Below are positions 7,123 through 7,215 of a stretch of DNA of 7,215 nucleotides, piece after piece. Every line of letters starts with the position of its first letter. The stretch's first letter is position 1. The stretch comes from PUPG01 sp964463915. Its GTDB lineage: Bacteria; Bacteroidota; Bacteroidia; Bacteroidales; UBA7960. Below the pieces are notes generated by a model. The model saw nothing but the letters and a program-made list of their open reading frames with translations, was not told the DNA's origin and searched no databases. The translations under genes were made by a program, and so were the position numbers. The stretch is taken from assembly GCA_964463915.1 (NCBI GenBank), contig CAYXEH010000077.1, positions 1-7,215 of the forward strand, written 5' to 3'.

Positions 7123-7215
7123 GTGGGTTATGAGAAAATACCTGGCCCGGGTCTGGATGGTCGAAGTGCCCGGGAAGAGGAGATCGGCCAGGGCGTCCCG
7201 GGTGGTACCGATCCC
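7048..7215 (-). pseudogene. DUF6361-family gene, N-terminal fragment, disrupted
   Basis: The frame enters from the right edge and reads 55 codons to TGA at 7050-7048. Its first 28 codons (7215-7132) include RDALADLL then FPGTSTIQTRARYFL. From memory this is the signature block near residues 35-65 of DUF6361 proteins, which are about 400 residues long and of unknown function. In those proteins the block usually runs on into FVPWIY. Here it reads ITHLIY: the spacing is kept but the Pro-Trp is lost. After that the sequence (LWSKRFGENVLGG...) no longer resembles the family and soon stops. None of the remaining 300 or so residues appears in any minus frame before the next gene. The gene is therefore truncated or decayed at about 7131. 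It lies in the same orientation directly upstream of the three-gene operon, so it was probably once its first gene. Family call fairly confident; the loss of function is inferred. Confidence 0.7.

Larger units (their letters stand above)
6933..7131. other. Non-conserved junction between DUF6361 remnant and operon
   Basis: About 200 bases separate the last DUF6361-like codon from the 475-residue gene, whereas the other genes of the cassette overlap. No frame continues DUF6361, and no IS family, tRNA or clear terminator is visible. Only the short plus-strand ORF and an 8-base inverted repeat (6974-6981 with 7064-7071) are seen. If the operon is still expressed independently, its promoter should lie here, but I see no convincing -35/-10 pair. 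Confidence 0.5.

Overview
The window reads as part of a bacterial genome, carrying a compact minus-strand gene cassette that looks like an anti-phage or nucleic-acid defence locus. Base composition is moderate, and ATG/GTG starts and 1-4 base stop/start overlaps are ordinary for bacteria. Nothing fixes the taxon. A Gram-negative environmental or anaerobic lineage (for example a deltaproteobacterium) is only a guess.

Layout, read in the direction of transcription (right to left). (1) 7215-7048: a 5'-truncated-by-window piece of a DUF6361-family gene. Its first 28 visible codons match the family's conserved N-terminal block. The similarity then ends, and the frame stops after 27 more codons, so most of the usual protein is missing. 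(2) 7131-6933: about 200 bases with no confident gene. It holds only a possible 32-residue plus-strand ORF with a good Shine-Dalgarno sequence. (3) 6932-5505: a 475-residue protein of no family I recognise. (4) 5508-3634: a 624-residue protein with two phospholipase-D-type active-site halves (H106/K108/N127/E138 and H279/K281/N295/E312), probably a nuclease. (5) 3634-95: a 1179-residue SNF2-type superfamily 2 ATPase with all main motifs, a large insertion inside the second RecA lobe and an unassigned C-terminal region. (6) 94-1: a short tail with no supported feature.

Genes 3, 4 and 5 are physically coupled (ATGA, then TAGTG overlaps) and must be co-transcribed. The likely model, which is inference, is that the SNF2-type ATPase translocates on DNA and recognises or remodels a foreign or unusual structure. 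The PLD-type protein would cut nucleic acid, and the 475-residue protein would act as sensor, scaffold or regulator. A SNF2 or other helicase plus a PLD nuclease also occurs in DISARM (DrmD, DrmC) and, as a fusion, in type II Mokosh. The methyltransferase and DrmA/DrmB of DISARM are not visible here, and the accompanying genes differ. This may be a DISARM-like but distinct system of the form DUF6361 + unknown + PLD + SNF2, with its first gene apparently broken in this copy.
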